This document shows, one piece after another, positions 17,308 through 25,829 of a stretch of 64,000 bases of DNA; position 1 is the stretch's first letter, and every line of letters begins with the position of its first letter. Location of the stretch: NCBI GenBank assembly GCA_013823325.1, contig PNLY01000010.1, positions 33,258-97,257 on the forward strand, in the 5' to 3' direction. Made by a program: the position numbers and the translations under genes. This DNA comes from Methylobacterium sp. (GTDB lineage Bacteria > Pseudomonadota > Alphaproteobacteria > Rhizobiales > Beijerinckiaceae). The notes under the pieces were generated by a model that saw only the letters and a list, made by a program, of their open reading frames with translations, did not search any database and was not told the DNA's origin.

Positions 17308-17790
17308 TCAGATGTTGAAGCGGATTTCGACGTTGCCGCTCGCGTCGGCACCGCCCATGAAGATGCAGTTCGGGACCGCGACGCACTTCGCGGAATCGGC
17401 CGCCGTCTCGATGTCGCCGACGAGCTTGCCGGTATCGGCCGTGACGCGGACGTAGACCTGGCCGCCCTTGGCAGCCGTGCCCTGCGCGAGCTTGACGGTC
17501 ATGTAGCCGCGCACGACAACGTCACAGAGCCCGGACGCCGGCGGGGTGGCCGTGCCCAGCGCCTCGTTGGCGGCGTTCGTCGGGTACGGGCGCTGGAGCA
17601 GGCCGTAGACGACGGTGGCGGCGTCGCCCGAGGCAATCGGCTGGACCTTGCCGGAGACGATCTTGACGAACACGCCGTACTTGGTCGGAGGCGTGCCGCT
17701 ATCGATCTGCTGGGGCTCGGTGGTGGAGTTGGAAGGACGGGTGACATCACCCGCGATGCCGGAGGGCATCCGATAGAGAAAGGCGACCAT
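17308..17790 (-). CDS. Capsid decoration/cement protein
   Basis: A 160-residue beta-rich protein between the DUF2213 and capsid genes. MPSGIAGDVTRPSNSTTEPQQID at the N-terminus, YGVFVKIVSGKVQPIASGD and QVYVRVTADTGKLVGDIE are the hallmarks of phage structural cement proteins (Gp24-like). It would bind the outside of the capsid lattice and stabilise the expanded head. Confidence 0.8.
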   Translation of the reverse strand: MVAFLYRMPSGIAGDVTRPSNSTTEPQQIDSGTPPTKYGVFVKIVSGKVQPIASGDAATVVYGLLQRPYPTNAANEALGTATPPASGLCDVVVRGYMTVKLAQGTAAKGGQVYVRVTADTGKLVGDIETAADSAKCVAVPNCIFMGGADASGNVEIRFNI

Positions 17791-17802
17791 GTCGGATGCT
17801 CC

Positions 17803-19047
17803 TCAGCTGGCCTGTTTTGGGTTCCAGAACGCCCGGTTTTTGGCGTTCAGGTCGGCGGTCTTGACGGGTGCGCGCCCGAAGTCCTGGGTGGTGACACCGG
17901 GGCGGACGCCACCGGCGTTGTTCTTGGCGCGCATCAGCTCCGAGGCGCCGACGAAGACGGTCTGAAGCGCGGCCGGGTCCATCGTGTCGAAGGTGGCTTC
18001 GGCGCCGCCGAGGAAGGGCTCGATCGCCTGCTTGCCGGCGTCGGTGGCGTAGGCCGTAGCGAGCGCCTTGCGCTGGCAGGAGCAGACCGCCGCGTCCATC
18101 GCCTTGGCCGTGGCCTTGGCGTCGGTGGTCGGCAGGCGCAGTCCAGGCGCGATGATCTCGGCGCGGGCAACGGCGTCGCGGAAGCGCTTCGCAGCGGCAT
18201 CCTTGGTCTTGCCGTCATCCTCGTCATCGTCGTCGCTGTCCTCGGTCTTGCACTCCTCGTCTTCCTTGTCGGAATCCTTGGTGGCGAGGGCGGCGACCTT
18301 GGCGTCGAGCGCCGCGATCGACTTGGTCAGCGTGTCCAGCACGGCCGAGTCGATGGTCAGCTTGACCACGCTGTCGCCGGTCTTGGCCTTCTCGTCTTCG
18401 TCGTCCTCGTCGGCATCGGAGGTCGGGGCCTCTTTCAGGGCCTCCTCCATCGCCGCCTCATCCTTCGACTTAAAGGCGCTGCGGACCCGATCCAGCCACG
18501 TCGGCTTCTTGGCCATGTTTTCGTCTCCGATTGCACACCGCGAACCGCACCGGCCCATGGCCACAAGCGCTACGTGGTTGGCGATGATGTTCCGCTGAAC
18601 CCCGCGGCCGGGCTCGATCTGCTCGTAATCGGCCTCGTACCCAGCCGAGACCTCGCGAATGTCGTCGTCGGTCACGAGCTTGATGGCGTCGCGACCAGTG
18701 ATCAGGAGATCGGCAAGGATCACATCCTGATCGAGGCCGGCCCCGGCCCGTGGGTTTAGGACGATGCCCTTCGACAGCGCGTGCCAGTTGTCCGGCCCGA
18801 CGAACTCGGAAGGGTGGTCGATCGTCACCGGCTTCCCGGCGAACGACGCAACGGTCTCCTCGCGAAAGACCTCTTCGGCCGGCCGGTCGATGAAAATCTC
18901 TCCGACCATGTTGGCGTCGACCGGGACCTCGTAGGCCGCATAGATCTGCTGGCCGACGCGCGCGATGGGCACGTCATGGCAGACCAGGAAGCCTTCAGGA
19001 GTGAGCGACCGCTTCGCTCCCAGCTGCGCTGTGGTGAAAAACCTCAT
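17803..19047 (-). CDS. DUF2213 capsid maturation protease/scaffold
   Basis: ATG 19047 overlaps the preceding stop (ATGA) and gives 414 residues. Residues 1-180 form the DUF2213 protease-like domain, with GKPVTIDHP (likely catalytic His region) and REVSAGYEADYEQ (likely catalytic Ser region). Residues 215-290 are acidic and repetitive (DADEDDEDEK, DSDDDDEDDGK), typical of a scaffold that is removed during capsid maturation. The C-terminal part is helical. Protease function is family-based inference. Confidence 0.83.
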   Translation of the reverse strand: MRFFTTAQLGAKRSLTPEGFLVCHDVPIARVGQQIYAAYEVPVDANMVGEIFIDRPAEEVFREETVASFAGKPVTIDHPSEFVGPDNWHALSKGIVLNPRAGAGLDQDVILADLLITGRDAIKLVTDDDIREVSAGYEADYEQIEPGRGVQRNIIANHVALVAMGRCGSRCAIGDENMAKKPTWLDRVRSAFKSKDEAAMEEALKEAPTSDADEDDEDEKAKTGDSVVKLTIDSAVLDTLTKSIAALDAKVAALATKDSDKEDEECKTEDSDDDDEDDGKTKDAAAKRFRDAVARAEIIAPGLRLPTTDAKATAKAMDAAVCSCQRKALATAYATDAGKQAIEPFLGGAEATFDTMDPAALQTVFVGASELMRAKNNAGGVRPGVTTQDFGRAPVKTADLNAKNRAFWNPKQAS

Positions 19048-19811
19048 AGGTCCGCTTCCGGGATGACTGGCTCGGCGTAACAACGACAATTCGGTAGCGC
19101 GCCGGCGTGACCCGTCATCCCGTCGAGCTCTGGCGGCTCGTCCCAGGCGACGAAGCGGCCTTCCATCTTTCGGTGCGAAGGGCGGACATCGCTGTCGCGG
19201 GAGGTCCGCCAGATATACCCCACGCTCCCGACCGCTTCGGCCCTGGCCATCGTGAGCATTGAGGATGCCCGGCCGACTTCCGTCCTCGCGATCAGGTTGG
19301 CCCGTGCTTTCGTGACATCGCCCGTTCGCATGATCTCGCGGGCGATCTCATCGGCGCGGGCGCCTGTCTCCTGCCCCTTGATCACCAGATTGTGGACACG
19401 CTCGGCGGCCTTGACCGGCAGGCTCTTGATGAGCCCGACCTGTTCGGCCATAGCGGACTTCATGACCTCGCCGACCGGCGTATGCCGGATGATGCGCCCG
19501 ATCTCGGCGCCCATCTCCTGCGAGGCCTTCATCCAGGCGCGCTCATCACGCGCCGCCACATCCGTCAACATCCGGCGGGCGACAGACTTCGCCCAACCAT
19601 CGATCAGGTCGGCGTAGCGGTTGAGAGCACTGCGAAGCGAGGCCTCGTTGCCGCCATCGATAAAGCCGAAGCCGGAGATGATGTCCGCGACGACGCGCGC
19701 CACCTTACGCAGCTGGCTCGCATACGCCTTTTCAGCCTTCCGGCTCCGGACCCACTCCGACCGGCTCGACCTTGTCCTTGTCTCCCGATCGTAGGTCAGC
19801 CGCTTCAGCAT
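19044..19811 (-). CDS. Phage head morphogenesis protein (SPP1 gp7/Mu F type)
   Basis: A 255-residue protein with the C-terminal signature of the family: RANLIARTEVGRASSMLTMARAEAVG, then IWRTSRDSDVRPSHRKMEG and GALPNCRCYAEPV. These minor head proteins associate with the portal in the procapsid. Its chosen start at 19811 lies 80 bases inside the portal gene. Residues encoded after the portal stop alone would begin without a good start codon, so the overlap is probably real. Confidence 0.83.
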   Translation of the reverse strand: MLKRLTYDRETRTRSSRSEWVRSRKAEKAYASQLRKVARVVADIISGFGFIDGGNEASLRSALNRYADLIDGWAKSVARRMLTDVAARDERAWMKASQEMGAEIGRIIRHTPVGEVMKSAMAEQVGLIKSLPVKAAERVHNLVIKGQETGARADEIAREIMRTGDVTKARANLIARTEVGRASSMLTMARAEAVGSVGYIWRTSRDSDVRPSHRKMEGRFVAWDEPPELDGMTGHAGALPNCRCYAEPVIPEADL

Positions 19812-21174
19812 CGGGCATCATCTCGCTCGGATCAGGCGGCAACTCGTCCGCGGCCTTGATCTCTTCGTCGCTGATCCCGGACCAGATGCCGGTGACGTCG
19901 GCCGACTGGCGAAGCTCGTTCAGCGCGGTCTTGTCGCTGACAAGGCCGGCTTCCTGCGCCGAGAGGACCGTCCTCGTGGTGATCTCCGCGACCTCAGCCT
20001 TCTCCTTGTCGGAGAGCTGCCAGAGGGACTCGAACTCGAAGGAGAAATTCTCCGGCGGGTCCTCACCGAGGATCGACCGATAGGCCACATCCAGAACGCG
20101 CCCGAGCGGGATGCGCAGGGTGCTTTCCTGCTTCTGGGTCACGCCGTCGTAATATGTGCGAAGGTCGCTCTCGCCCGTCGAATTCAGCCCGGCCGGGCTT
20201 TGGCCGAAGAGGCGGACCAGCGGGATTTGCAAGGCGCCCGACAGCTGCTGACCGAACTGGAGCAGGACATCGGACAGACCCGAGAACGAATAGGCGTGGG
20301 TCTCGAATTTGTCGGTGGAGTCGAGCAGGGTCAGCCCCTCGTTCGACTGCATCGAGCGGATCAGGTCGACTTGTTTCAGCACCGCCTCGAAGGGCTTGCC
20401 GCCGATCGCGATCAGCTCCCGAAGCTTCTCGATCGAATAGGTGCGCAGATGAGCCTTGTAGACGAGTTGGGCAGCGCCCTGGCTGGTGCTGTCGTATGCG
20501 ACCAGCTGGTCATAGATCCGCTCTGCGACGCTCTGGCCCCAGCCGTTTTCTGCGATGCGCTGCTGGTAGGGGAGCCGGACACCTTCGAGCCTGACTATCC
20601 GGGTGTGGTGCACCCGCTCGCCGGATAGCGGCAGCCACGGGTTGGGGAGGATGTCGTAGCTCTCTGGCTGGCCCATCTCCGGGCCGTATTCCTCGATCAT
20701 GTTGACGACGGAAGGCTGGATCATCCAGCGGTCCAGCACCATCAGACCCTTGAACTGGCCGGGCGCGATCGTCTCTGGGCGGAGCCGGGTTGCGGGTTTC
20801 TGCCCGTCGATCAGCATGACCGCGATGCAGCCCCCATAGAGGCGAGCCCACTTCACGGTCTCCTCGAGCGAACGCCAGACGCCGAGGTCGCGCATGCCGG
20901 CCTGGAGCCGGTCGATCTTCTCGGCGTCGTCCACGCCCTTGATGTCCACGCCGGCGCGGGTCATGTCCTCCGCGACAACGTCGACCGCCTGCCCGATGAT
21001 CCAACTGGTGCGATACATCGCCTCAAGCAGGATGCGGTTACGGCTGATGAAGTTGTTGTGATAGGTCGACTGGCTGAACTGGTTTCCGGCGCCATATCCG
21101 AGACGGGCCTGAAAGTTGACGAAGCCGTCAGCAGTCAGCGCCCGCGACGGGACGCGGATGCGAGGCTTGGTCAT
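19732..21174 (-). CDS. Portal protein, DUF1073
   Basis: A 480-residue portal of the DUF1073 family. Visible family features are QFSQSTYHNNFISRNRILLEAMYRTSWI near the N-terminus, WARLYGGCIAVMLIDGQ, and GQSPAGLNSTGESDLRTYYD. The dodecameric portal is the DNA entry channel and the packaging motor docking site. The C-terminal 45 residues are acidic and polar. It follows TerL after 6 bases. Databases sometimes label this family after an anti-CBASS domain; no such activity can be seen here. Confidence 0.9.
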   Translation of the reverse strand: MTKPRIRVPSRALTADGFVNFQARLGYGAGNQFSQSTYHNNFISRNRILLEAMYRTSWIIGQAVDVVAEDMTRAGVDIKGVDDAEKIDRLQAGMRDLGVWRSLEETVKWARLYGGCIAVMLIDGQKPATRLRPETIAPGQFKGLMVLDRWMIQPSVVNMIEEYGPEMGQPESYDILPNPWLPLSGERVHHTRIVRLEGVRLPYQQRIAENGWGQSVAERIYDQLVAYDSTSQGAAQLVYKAHLRTYSIEKLRELIAIGGKPFEAVLKQVDLIRSMQSNEGLTLLDSTDKFETHAYSFSGLSDVLLQFGQQLSGALQIPLVRLFGQSPAGLNSTGESDLRTYYDGVTQKQESTLRIPLGRVLDVAYRSILGEDPPENFSFEFESLWQLSDKEKAEVAEITTRTVLSAQEAGLVSDKTALNELRQSADVTGIWSGISDEEIKAADELPPDPSEMMPDAEAADLRSGDKDKVEPVGVGPEPEG

Positions 21175-21180
21175 GTTCTG

Positions 21181-22399
21181 TCAGCCTGCGAGTTTCGACC
21201 ACACCCCGAGGCCGCCGCGGGCCTGAATGTATCCGTCCAGCCCATAGCGGACGGCGTCGATGCCATGGTTCCATTTGTCGACGATGATCGGCAGGATATC
21301 GCCGGTGACCTTGTCGACCTTGTACGCGTAGAGCCTGAATTCCTGGGCGAGATGAACGCAGCGCTCGTGCACGACGATGCGCTTGAAGCCCTTCATGTGC
21401 GCGATGCCGTCTTCGACGCTGCCCGGCCATTTCTCGGCGGCTTCGATATTGAAGCCCTGCCGGCGCATGTAGCTGATCGTCTCGGGCCGGGCGCTGTCAG
21501 CCTTGATGGGCCACTGCCGGGCGCCGGGGACGCTGTCGAAGAGCTGCGGCGTCTCGTCGATCTCCACCCCGTGGCCATACGCCTCGTGCGAGATGAACAG
21601 CGTCTCGTCATCGAGCCAGAACCTGACCAGCGTGGTCGGATCGTTTGCAAAGCCCCAGTCGGCGCCGAAGAATATCCGCGTGCCCTCTGGCGGGTCATCG
21701 AACGTCTCGACCGAAACCCGGCGCCGGAAAATGACCGCCTCCGAGATGGTGACGTAGCCGCCGTTCCAGACGTGCTCGAAATCGTCCGGGTTGCGGCCCT
21801 GATCCGTCAGCATCTCCTTGCGGAGCACGTCCGGGAAGAACGGGTTGTCGCGCCAGTTGGCCTGGACGACAGTCGCCTCGGGCGCCGGTATGCAGTTCTC
21901 GCCTCGCAGCAGCTTGTCGACAGGGTCGTCGGGGCTGCTAGGGTTCCATGTGAACCACAACTCTGACCCGGGCTTGCGGATCGTCGGGCGAAGCAGCTTC
22001 AGGCTGTGCGCCGACAGCGACTGCGCTTCCTCGACCCAGGCTCCGTCATACCCTTCCAGCGACTTGATCGAGTCCGCGGTATGGTTCTGCATGCCCTGGA
22101 ATATGATCAGCCCGTCGCCGGGTGTCTTGATCTCCACCTTCTGGACCTCGAACTTTCGTCCGACGCCGAGCGCTTCAATCTTGTCCTCGATCAGCCGCTT
22201 GACCGACTGCTCAAGGCTCTTCTGGACCTCGCGGATGCAGACCCAGCGAAGGCCAGGCTGCATCAGTGCGCGCTCGACGAGCGCCTCGGCAAAGAAATGC
22301 GACTTGCCGGAGCCTTCGTCCCCCCCATGCGCCCTTGTAGCGCGCCGGCGCTAGCAAGGGCACGAAGACGCGAGGCGTGGGGATGTCTAAGCAACTCAC
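21181..22399 (-). pseudogene. Terminase large subunit (PBSX type), frame broken in a 7-G run
   Basis: Two frames together encode a normal TerL of about 405 residues. GTG 22399 starts the first, giving IPTPRVFVPLLAPARYKGAWG, after which a 7-G run (22320-22326) shifts it into a wrong frame. The remainder, in the +1 frame, carries the Walker A motif GSGKS, then REVQKSLEQSVKR, WVEEAQSLS (Walker B region), WNPSSPDDPVD and nuclease-domain segments (FFGADWGFANDPTTLVRFW). Removing one G restores GDEGSGKS. The only in-frame ATG for the second frame lies after Walker A. It may be a true mutation, a sequencing error or recoding. Confidence 0.85.
22320..22326. repeat. Seven-base homopolymer at the TerL frame break
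   Basis: Seven C on the plus strand (seven G in the TerL sense). Six would keep TerL in one frame. Such runs are hotspots for slippage in replication and for sequencing error. Confidence 0.9.
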
Positions 22400-23064
22400 C
22401 GCCTGTGGTCCTCCGGGCTAAATGCTGCCTCTGGAGCCCAGCCCCGCGATAAGCGATACCTGACCTTCGAAGGCTCTATGCCGAACTGATCGCACCATGC
22501 CTGCAACGTCTTGGAGTCGCCGCCTATCGTGATGATCCTGTTCGACCTCTTGTTATTGGCCTGCGTCTTGGCCTCTGCCCATCGGCAGTTGCTGGGCTCG
22601 TAGTTGCCGCCGTTCTCGATGCGGTCGATTGTGTGACCGTCTGGCCGGTTGCCCATATCAGCGTAGAACGCCGCGAAATCATCCCATCTGCTGCAAACCG
22701 CGATACCGCGACCGCCATAGTCGGCGTAGTCGGTATCGTTGGGGTTAGAGCAACGCGCCCGCATATCCTTCCAGCTTCGATATTCTCGCGGCTGTCGGCG
22801 CGAAAGACCGTGCGTCGAGTTACGGTTGACTATGGCCTCTGTATGAAGGCACCCGCAAGATGCTGTGTGACCAGACCGGGCAGACTTAATCCTCACATCC
22901 TTGATTCTGCCGCAATCGCACCTGAACCGCCACAAATGGTTGTTCTGTGACGATTCCCTCTCAATCAAGGAAAGAGCCACAAGGCGACCAAAGCGTTGCC
23001 CCTCATAGTCTTTGATAGACCTGTTGCGCTGGCGCCCCGGCAAAATCTCTGTCTTAATAACCAT
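22396..23064 (-). CDS. HNH homing-type endonuclease between TerS and TerL
   Basis: A 222-residue protein. Residues 22-85 contain RFGRLVALSLI and a zinc-binding pattern (FRCDCG ... ASCGC). The HNH motif is at about residues 140-165 (GHTIDRIENGGNYEPSNCRWA). The C-terminal 45 residues may be a DNA-binding helix-turn-helix (TLQAWCDQFGIEPSKVRYRL). The stop overlaps the TerL GTG start (GTGA), so TerL translation may be coupled to it. It could be a free-standing homing endonuclease or an accessory in DNA packaging, as with HK97 gp74. Confidence 0.83.
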   Translation of the reverse strand: MVIKTEILPGRQRNRSIKDYEGQRFGRLVALSLIERESSQNNHLWRFRCDCGRIKDVRIKSARSGHTASCGCLHTEAIVNRNSTHGLSRRQPREYRSWKDMRARCSNPNDTDYADYGGRGIAVCSRWDDFAAFYADMGNRPDGHTIDRIENGGNYEPSNCRWAEAKTQANNKRSNRIITIGGDSKTLQAWCDQFGIEPSKVRYRLSRGWAPEAAFSPEDHRR

Positions 23065-23102
23065 TGAAAGCCCTCTTTTGGACCTTCATAAGGTACCTCA
23101 TA

Positions 23103-23588
23103 TCAAGCGGAATGGCCACCCTCTCCGTCTGAATTTCGAGGGTCGACGATGACACGGCGGATCGCCTCAACTTGCACCGGGCCGCCGTCGGCGCCGCTCA
23201 GCTCGACCTGATGCTTGTCGCTGTACTTCTTCGGCTGAAGCTTGCCGGCCATCCATTTGCGGGCTTCGACGCGAAGGGCCGACCGCCGAAGCGCCTCGCC
23301 ATTCTCGCGCCAGCCAATGTTCTCGCCCTCGTCGTTCTTCCGCTCCATCCAATCGTTCGTGCCGTCGTCGGCAATCTCGAGGATTTCGTCGAAGAGCGCG
23401 TCGGCCTGAGCTTCGCGCGCACGGGCGTACTGATCCGAGAATGGCTTGTTCTCATTCAGCCACTTGAAGACCGTGCTGGTGGCCGGCATCCCTTCATCCG
23501 CACAAATCGACCGAAGGCTGTGGCCGTCGGCGATGCGCTCGCAGATGAGATCGGCAACTGCCTGGGTGAACTCGGACTGGCGAGCCAT
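23103..23588 (-). CDS. Terminase small subunit
   Basis: A 161-residue protein with an N-terminal helix-turn-helix (QAVADLICERIADGHSLRSICADEGMPATSTVFKWL; key part GHSLRSICADEGMPATSTV). A coiled-coil central oligomerisation region follows (ARAREAQADALFDEILEIADD) and a basic C-terminal part contains WMAGKLQPKKYSDK, common to small terminases of alphaproteobacterial phages. It recognises the packaging site and loads TerL. It is the first gene after the terminator-like hairpin, so probably the first late gene. Confidence 0.87.
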   Translation of the reverse strand: MARQSEFTQAVADLICERIADGHSLRSICADEGMPATSTVFKWLNENKPFSDQYARAREAQADALFDEILEIADDGTNDWMERKNDEGENIGWRENGEALRRSALRVEARKWMAGKLQPKKYSDKHQVELSGADGGPVQVEAIRRVIVDPRNSDGEGGHSA

Positions 23589-23612
23589 GAGAACCTACTG
23601 GTGGGACGCAGC

Positions 23613-23640
23613 AAAAAGCCCGATCGCGAGGACCGGGCTT
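23613..23640 (-). terminator. Terminator-like hairpin upstream of the late operon
   Basis: On the minus strand AAGCCCG, an 11-base loop and CGGGCTT form a 7-bp stem that runs into TTTTT. It lies between the end of the NusG-like operon and the TerS start, so it could stop early-left transcription before the late genes unless it is read through. Confidence 0.65.
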
Positions 23641-23814
23641 CAGCGCCTTGGGGCGGCGGTACATCCGCGCTCGCCCCAGGAAGGGGGATTTCAGGGACAA
23701 GCCTCCAAACCATGCGGTGGCATGACGGGGTCCGGGGAGCATCAGCCGAAGCGAGCACACGCGCCGAACAATCCGTGAACATCGTCTCGCACATATCGCG
23801 CGGGCGCGCAAGCG
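23641..23814. other. Gap between hairpin and small ORF; nothing assigned
   Basis: About 175 bases with no credible gene. A late promoter or the packaging start site (cos or pac) could lie here because TerS follows, but no direct motif was recognised. Confidence 0.4.
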
Positions 23815-24024
23815 TTAAGCGGGATCACCGTCGTCCTTAAGCTCTTGCTCGGGTAGCTTTTCCTCGGCGAGCTTCGTATAGCGCTCTCGCTCCTCCTCAG
23901 TTGCCGGATTGACCTGAGCATCTGGCCCAGATCCTCGCTTAACGAACTCGGGTCTCCAGGGCCGGCCCGGGTGGTCTCTCTCAAACATTTCACCGGCGAG
24001 CTTATCCACCACGTCGCGCTTCAT
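23815..24024 (-). CDS. Small acidic hypothetical phage protein
   Basis: ATG 24024 gives a 69-residue protein. The sequence is polar: FERDHPGRPWRPEFVKRG in the middle, and NPATEEERERYTKLAEEKLPEQELKDDGDPA as an acidic helical tail (key part EEERERYTKLAEEKLPEQ). It follows the NusG-like gene in the same direction with a 34-base gap and ends before the terminator-like hairpin. I do not recognise a family. Confidence 0.6.
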   Translation of the reverse strand: MKRDVVDKLAGEMFERDHPGRPWRPEFVKRGSGPDAQVNPATEEERERYTKLAEEKLPEQELKDDGDPA

Positions 24025-24058
24025 ACTTCGGCCTTTCGCCCTTAACACCCCGATCCTT

Positions 24059-24739
24059 TCAGGCAGCGCGCAATGAAGCAAGCGTCAGCGTGGCTTGAAC
24101 CTTTCTCCCGAACGCCTCGATCAGCACCTTGGCTTCATCCAGGCCGATGCAGTCCACGATTGTCGCCTGTAGCCGCATGAACGGCCCTTCAATGATGGTT
24201 GCAGCATCGCCGCGGCTGAATGGTGCCTTCGGCTGTTCTGGCTTCGGCGCTTTGATTCCGTTCTGGTAATCGGCGATCGCGCGCAGGGCGGCGGCCGGCA
24301 CGCGCACCCAGCCATTGCTGTCTGAAACGATCGCTTGGACACCGTCGATGTCGAAGACGCTGCCAATGGGTTTGCCCTTGACGATGAAGCGCTGAGGCTC
24401 GGCTTCACCGGCGAGTAGCGGGCCTGTGGCGAACAGATATCGCGGGAAGGTCGCGATATCGGCGTCGAACGTGGTGCGCTTGCCGACAGTGACGGTCTTG
24501 TGCTCGCTGGGCCAGAACACCGAACATCCGGCCTCCTCAAGCCCGGCTTGAGCACGCGCCTCGCCGCGCGGAGAGGTGAAGATCAGAAACCATTTCGTCT
24601 TGGGCCGAAGATCGAGCTCGGGTGCTGGATTCAGCTTCCGGATCTCGCGACGCTCGCCCGGCTCAGGCGGCTGCGCCGCTGCCTTTGCGGCTGCTTTGGC
24701 CCATCGATCCTGGCGCCGGTTGCTGTTCGACTTGGCCAT
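24059..24739 (-). CDS. NusG-like transcription elongation/antitermination protein
   Basis: ATG 24739 gives 226 residues. Residues 1-45 are a basic leader. Residues 48-156 resemble the NusG N-terminal domain: KWFLIFTSPRGEARAQAGLEEAG, then FPRYLFATGP, where the PRYLF element corresponds to the conserved PGYVxV strand. Residues 174-224 form a KOW domain (FSRGDAATIIEGPFMRLQATIVD). NusG paralogues bind RNA polymerase and reduce pausing or termination at target operons. The gene lies in the early-left operon, upstream of a terminator and then the late genes, so a Q-like role in late expression is plausible inference. Confidence 0.8.
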   Translation of the reverse strand: MAKSNSNRRQDRWAKAAAKAAAQPPEPGERREIRKLNPAPELDLRPKTKWFLIFTSPRGEARAQAGLEEAGCSVFWPSEHKTVTVGKRTTFDADIATFPRYLFATGPLLAGEAEPQRFIVKGKPIGSVFDIDGVQAIVSDSNGWVRVPAAALRAIADYQNGIKAPKPEQPKAPFSRGDAATIIEGPFMRLQATIVDCIGLDEAKVLIEAFGRKVQATLTLASLRAA

Positions 24740-24753
24740 CGGAGAATGCTCGG

Positions 24754-25623
24754 TCAGTGGTGGACTTGCGCGGCGAAATACCAGCCGTCGGCTTGCTGCT
24801 CGGGGTAGAACTTGCAGAGGCCTGGCTTGTGGCCGGCCTTGACCCTGGCGAACCATTCCTCGGTGTCGCGCTTGACGAATATCTGCTCGGGACGGTCGGA
24901 CATGGCCGCGACGGCGTAGTCGTTCCACCGCTCCTGGTTGAGCCAGGTTACGGCCTGAGCACATTTCTCGGTGCCAGCGCGCCCTGCCCTGCGCTCGATC
25001 TCGGCGAAGCGCTTGGCGCCGGCGATGATGGCCGCCGGTTCGGCCCCGCGCTTCACGGCCCGTTCGAACTTCTCCTTGGCCGGTTTCTTCGGATCCGAGG
25101 CCTCGCCGCGATGGGGATAGGCCTTCCAGAATTCATCGAAATCCGCATCCGGCGCTGGTCGCGTCGGCTTGCCGACCGACCGAACGTTGGTCGTAGAGCT
25201 CTTGGATTCAGGATTGGGTTCTTTCTTCCCTTCCCTATCCTCTCCTAATAGCTCTGCGTCCGCTGAGCGTTCGTTGAGCGGACGTTCAGCGTTCGCTTGA
25301 CGGGCTGCGACCGATGCGCGAGCGGAGGCCTTTGCCTTGGCGGACTTTTGCTGAGCGACCGCGATTTCTTGGTCTATGCGGGCGTGTCGCCAATCGTCGC
25401 CATCGATATCGAAGAACTCTTCGAGGGTCGGCTTGGCGGCCGCCCACTCGGCATCAGTCATGCGGGCGATGCGCGCGAGCTTTCGATCGTCAGCCGGCAG
25501 CGGCTTCTCCCGCTGCCAGTAATTCATGATCAGCATGAGATAGGCGCCGTGCTCGGCCGCGCTGAGGTGCGCGGTGTCGGCGAGATAATCGGCGACGAAA
25601 AGCGGCATGTACGGGGCACTCAC
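24754..25623 (-). CDS. DUF1376 (YdaU-like) phage replication-region protein
   Basis: The GTG at 25623 overlaps the upstream stop (GTGA) and gives 289 residues. Residues 1-90 are DUF1376: PYMPLFVADYLADTAHL, EHGAYLMLIMNYWQREKPLP and RKLARIARM. The middle is Ala/Lys/Glu-rich linker. Residues 180-289 include FWKAYPHRGEASDPKKPAKEKFERAVK and TWLNQERW, a helical domain common to phage replisome-organiser-like proteins. It probably helps initiate phage replication, but catalytic motifs are absent. Confidence 0.78.
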   Translation of the reverse strand: MSAPYMPLFVADYLADTAHLSAAEHGAYLMLIMNYWQREKPLPADDRKLARIARMTDAEWAAAKPTLEEFFDIDGDDWRHARIDQEIAVAQQKSAKAKASARASVAARQANAERPLNERSADAELLGEDREGKKEPNPESKSSTTNVRSVGKPTRPAPDADFDEFWKAYPHRGEASDPKKPAKEKFERAVKRGAEPAAIIAGAKRFAEIERRAGRAGTEKCAQAVTWLNQERWNDYAVAAMSDRPEQIFVKRDTEEWFARVKAGHKPGLCKFYPEQQADGWYFAAQVHH

Positions 25624-25829
25624 CGCAGCGCCTCCAACTCTTCGACCTTGAGCGCGACAGACCAGCCGACGGGACCGCCGTCGAGCTCGACATAGATGCG
25701 GTCTAGACCGCAGGGGCGGCCGCGGTAAGCGCGTTGGATCGTGCCGTGCTTGCCGGCGTGCTCGCCTGCGATGACGCGGACGCGGGCGCCTTGGGAGAGA
25801 GGATCGGGTTGGAGAGCGGCGCGGGTCAT
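25620..25829 (-). CDS. KOW-motif mini-protein
   Basis: A 69-residue protein with overlapping starts and stops on both sides (ATGA upstream, GTGA downstream). Residues 14-50 form a KOW-like motif: GARVRVIAGEHAGKHGTIQ followed by IYVELDGG. KOW motifs bind RNA or ribosomal partners. It is two genes upstream of the NusG-like gene that also has a KOW domain, so the two may act together. This is inference; it may also just be a stand-alone SH3-like fold. Confidence 0.65.
   Translation of the reverse strand: MTRAALQPDPLSQGARVRVIAGEHAGKHGTIQRAYRGRPCGLDRIYVELDGGPVGWSVALKVEELEALR

Noticed and set aside
19732-21174. Anti-CBASS (Acb1) function for the portal
   Set aside because: Database naming for DUF1073 can suggest this, but the protein has normal portal length and position and no catalytic motif of a nucleotide-degrading enzyme can be pointed out.
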